Of a stretch of DNA of 24,568 nt, positions 23,057 through 24,568 are shown in pieces; position 1 is the first letter of the stretch; each line of letters begins with the position of its first letter. The notes beneath the pieces were generated by a model that saw only the letters and a program-made list of their open reading frames with translations, was not told the DNA's origin and searched no databases. The position numbers and the translations under genes are program-made. This DNA is from a virus. Location: positions 1-24,568 of the IMG/VR virus record IMGVR_UViG_3300032401_000083; one strand, given 5' to 3'.

Positions 23057-23128
23057 ATGATGGTATATTTTTATGCAGATCAAAATATTGGGAGATTTAA
23101 TCTGGTACATTCGAGGGTGCGGCAATGA
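23057..23128 (+). CDS. Possible 23-residue mini-ORF between fibre and hydrolase
   Basis: An ATG at 23057 opens a 24-codon frame (MMVYFYADQNIGRF...) whose TGA overlaps the next gene's ATG as ATGA, the same coupling used elsewhere in this operon. The coding evidence is otherwise thin: the stretch is A/T-rich, only a weak purine-rich site lies upstream, and no family is recognised. It could simply be a leader that couples translation of the hydrolase gene to the fibre gene, or chance. Confidence 0.3.
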   Translation: MMVYFYADQNIGRFNLVHSRVRQ

Positions 23129-24246
23129 TTTCTGAAGATCGAGCAGGGATCGGTTATGGCCTCATGGGTCTATTCCAGGACGACGCTAGGTTCGTAACCT
23201 TCAATGGGCAGGCATGGATACTTGATGAAACGGCCCTGACCGCACATCTCAAGGCGATTGCCAATGCCGGAACCAACGTCGTCCGTGTGCTTCCGTGGGG
23301 GGTATGGGGGACGCACAAATACGGCAAGGCGTCTCAATTCCAGCCCTACTTCCTCGATACCAGCCGGGACAAGTGGGACTTGAGCGCGTTCAACACGCAC
23401 TACTTTCCTGTCGTCAAGCGGGTCATCGAGATCATAAACGGCTTGAACATGAGCGTCATGTTCTGCCCGTTCGACAACTGCCAGTTCCACGGAGGCTATT
23501 CCAAGTGGTCGCCCTGGGTCTCGAACGTGCAGGGCATCAAGACGCTCTACGATCCGGCAGCAGACGTCTACACAAAGCGGTGGGTGTCGACAATGACTCT
23601 CAGGTTCAAGGACGCCGACGTGATTTGGGCCTTCGGGAACGAGATGAATAACGCCGCCTTCCCCGACTTTGCCAAGCGCGTCATCTTTCCATACGTCAAG
23701 GCGCGTAAACTCGATTTCAATCGGCTGACCTACGGCGCGACGATGATGAGTCGAACCTATCTCGGCAATAACCAATATGACGATACGAAGTATTGCCCGC
23801 TCGATTTCGTCAAGAAGGATGTCGGGGTCGCCTTCGGGGACGAAGCCAAACTTGACATGTATCGGGAGATCCACGGATGCGGGGGGGCGGCAGAGGGGTC
23901 GGAGCGTCCGTTCGGAGCCGACGTTGACCAAGCACTTTGGGGATGGGGCAAGAATCCCATCCGCAAAATCTTCTCAGACGACGGATGCTACACGGGGAAC
24001 AGCAAGTGCGATAAGCGGGACAAGGGGGCCCGGCCATCGGCTGAAACGTGGGGCAAGATGGCGACGTATATCCTCGCAAACTATCCGACCACGAAGGGGG
24101 GCCGGGATAGACTGATAAACTTCGAGCATCTTCCCGGCGTCTATCCGCCCAATGATATTTGCCAGGCCGCGACAATCAGGGCGATCAGCATGGCGTATCG
24201 GGCGAAGTTCGGAGTGTGGCCGAAGAACTACGGCAAGCATCCATGA
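23125..24246 (+). CDS. Clan GH-A-like TIM-barrel glycoside hydrolase (GH5-like)
   Basis: A 373-residue protein; GAGGG (23113-23117) lies seven bases before the ATG. The N-terminal half follows a (beta/alpha)8 hydrolase pattern: HLKAIANAGTNVVRVLPWGV (41-60; strand 2 with Arg54), LNMSVMFCPFDN (107-118; strand 3) and DVIWAFGNEMNN (165-176), the strand 4 NE motif with Glu173 as predicted acid/base. DMYREIHGCGG (244-254) may be the strand 5/6 His motif. The nucleophile is unclear: IFSDDGCYTG (282-291) stands where an E-x-G motif is expected, and LINFEHLPG (330-338) offers Glu334. No signal peptide is visible, which suits a virion-associated or lysis-released enzyme. As the last gene after the fibre it may act as a depolymerase on a capsule or exopolysaccharide. 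The substrate cannot be told. Confidence 0.75.
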   Translation: MISEDRAGIGYGLMGLFQDDARFVTFNGQAWILDETALTAHLKAIANAGTNVVRVLPWGVWGTHKYGKASQFQPYFLDTSRDKWDLSAFNTHYFPVVKRVIEIINGLNMSVMFCPFDNCQFHGGYSKWSPWVSNVQGIKTLYDPAADVYTKRWVSTMTLRFKDADVIWAFGNEMNNAAFPDFAKRVIFPYVKARKLDFNRLTYGATMMSRTYLGNNQYDDTKYCPLDFVKKDVGVAFGDEAKLDMYREIHGCGGAAEGSERPFGADVDQALWGWGKNPIRKIFSDDGCYTGNSKCDKRDKGARPSAETWGKMATYILANYPTTKGGRDRLINFEHLPGVYPPNDICQAATIRAISMAYRAKFGVWPKNYGKHP

Positions 24247-24328
24247 AATAGCCCCGATTTGGGCCTGAGAAGCCCGTAGGTGCATTATTATTGCCAAGCA
24301 CAGTATTCGCTATCGGTTTCACTACCCG

Positions 24329-24360
24329 AGCCCTCCAGCGTCATCTGGGGGGCTTTTTTT
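24329..24360 (+). terminator. Rho-independent terminator at the end of the late operon
   Basis: AGCCCTCCAG (24329-24338) pairs with CTGGGGGGCT (24345-24354) with one G-U pair and a CGTCAT loop, followed directly by a run of T to 24360. The other strand has no T run after the hairpin, so it serves the + strand operon. The bases from 24247 to 24328 hold no gene that I can see. Confidence 0.9.
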
Positions 24361-24397
24361 GTCCCCAAATTTGCCATCATCGCGGATAATCAAAAAA

Positions 24398-24568
24398 TCA
24401 ACGATATGAATCGAAACTCGGATTTAATACGGGTACGTGGGAATAGAGATCAAGCGGCACGGTTTTCCACTCCGGCTTCTCATAATTTGCAATGGCCTTA
24501 TGGATATTCTCCGCCCATTCTGGCCTCTTTCGCGGTCCGCCAACAAAGGCAATGTCCGTCACTCTTTT
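24398..24568 (-). CDS. C-terminal end of a minus-strand gene of unknown function, 5' part outside
   Basis: On the minus strand a frame is open from the right edge for 56 codons and ends at TGA (complement of 24398-24400). The visible protein includes VTDIAFVGGPRKRPEWAENI, IANYEKPEWKTVPLDLYSHV and ends LNPSFDSYR. The composition is ordinary for a coding sequence, with no low complexity. A GTG at the third codon could even be the start, but upstream sequence is missing. I do not recognise the family. The gene converges on the late operon and is separated from it by the terminator at 24329-24360, so it belongs to another transcription unit. Confidence 0.6.
   Translation of the reverse strand, partial: KRVTDIAFVGGPRKRPEWAENIHKAIANYEKPEWKTVPLDLYSHVPVLNPSFDSYR

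Noticed and set aside
23170-23931. A 253-codon minus-strand open frame opposite the hydrolase gene
   Set aside because: It is antisense to the TIM-barrel protein with its NE motif, and its translation shows no family features.
24247-24328. A small RNA gene or tRNA in the 3' intergenic gap
   Set aside because: Only a 4-bp GGGC/GCCC hairpin is seen before the terminator; no cloverleaf or conserved RNA motif can be built.

Overview
This window is the late (virion morphogenesis) region of a tailed bacteriophage or prophage of siphovirus type. It holds, in canonical order and on the + strand, head-tail connector, head-closure and HK97 gp10-like proteins, a tail terminator, a TP901-1-type tail tube protein, a frameshifted tail assembly chaperone pair, a long tape measure protein, distal tail and hub proteins and a tail fibre. 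No sheath or contractile baseplate gene is visible, so a flexible non-contractile tail is inferred. Genes are packed with 1-20 base overlaps and use ATG, GTG and TTG starts with Shine-Dalgarno sites, so the host is a bacterium. No integrase, tRNA or host gene is visible, and the host phylum cannot be named from what is seen.

Layout. 1-3400: end of a 20-residue-repeat structural protein, a small beta-rich protein, a gp6-type connector carrying two related inserted domains, a hidden 58-residue gene, a head-closure protein, a conserved phage protein of unknown role and a gp10-like neck/tail completion protein. 3397-11876: an 8.5 kb carbohydrate-modification island, wedged between gp10 and the tail terminator, which are normally close neighbours. 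It encodes a DegT-type sugar aminotransferase, a GNAT acetyltransferase, three separate GT-A glycosyltransferases, two SAM methyltransferases and a 1098-residue protein with five catalytic-type domains (GT-A, GT-A, LicD/fukutin-type phosphotransferase, cytidylyltransferase, GT-A). 11886-20087: tail terminator, tail tube, strong terminator, chaperone gene with an A AAA AAC -1 frameshift site, tape measure protein, F5/8-like distal tail protein and a hub that appears split over two genes. 20095-24246: a mosaic tail fibre with a six-bladed NHL-type propeller and a ConA-like tip domain, a 23-codon mini-ORF and a clan GH-A-like glycoside hydrolase. A strong terminator closes the operon. It faces the 3' end of a minus-strand gene that runs off the right edge.

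How it works together (inference). The island lies inside the late operon and is translationally coupled from the gp10 gene onwards, so its enzymes should be made together with virion proteins. The simplest reading is a phage-encoded pathway that builds an N-acylated amino-sugar-containing, methylated, phospho-substituted glycan and places it on the virion (neck, tail or head). Modification of a host surface glycan late in infection is the main alternative. The LicD plus cytidylyltransferase pair in one polypeptide suggests a self-contained unit that activates a phospho-alcohol with CTP and transfers it to the glycan (phosphocholine, phosphoethanolamine or polyol phosphate). The fibre and the hydrolase at the other end act on host surface carbohydrate, so the window both makes and attacks glycans.
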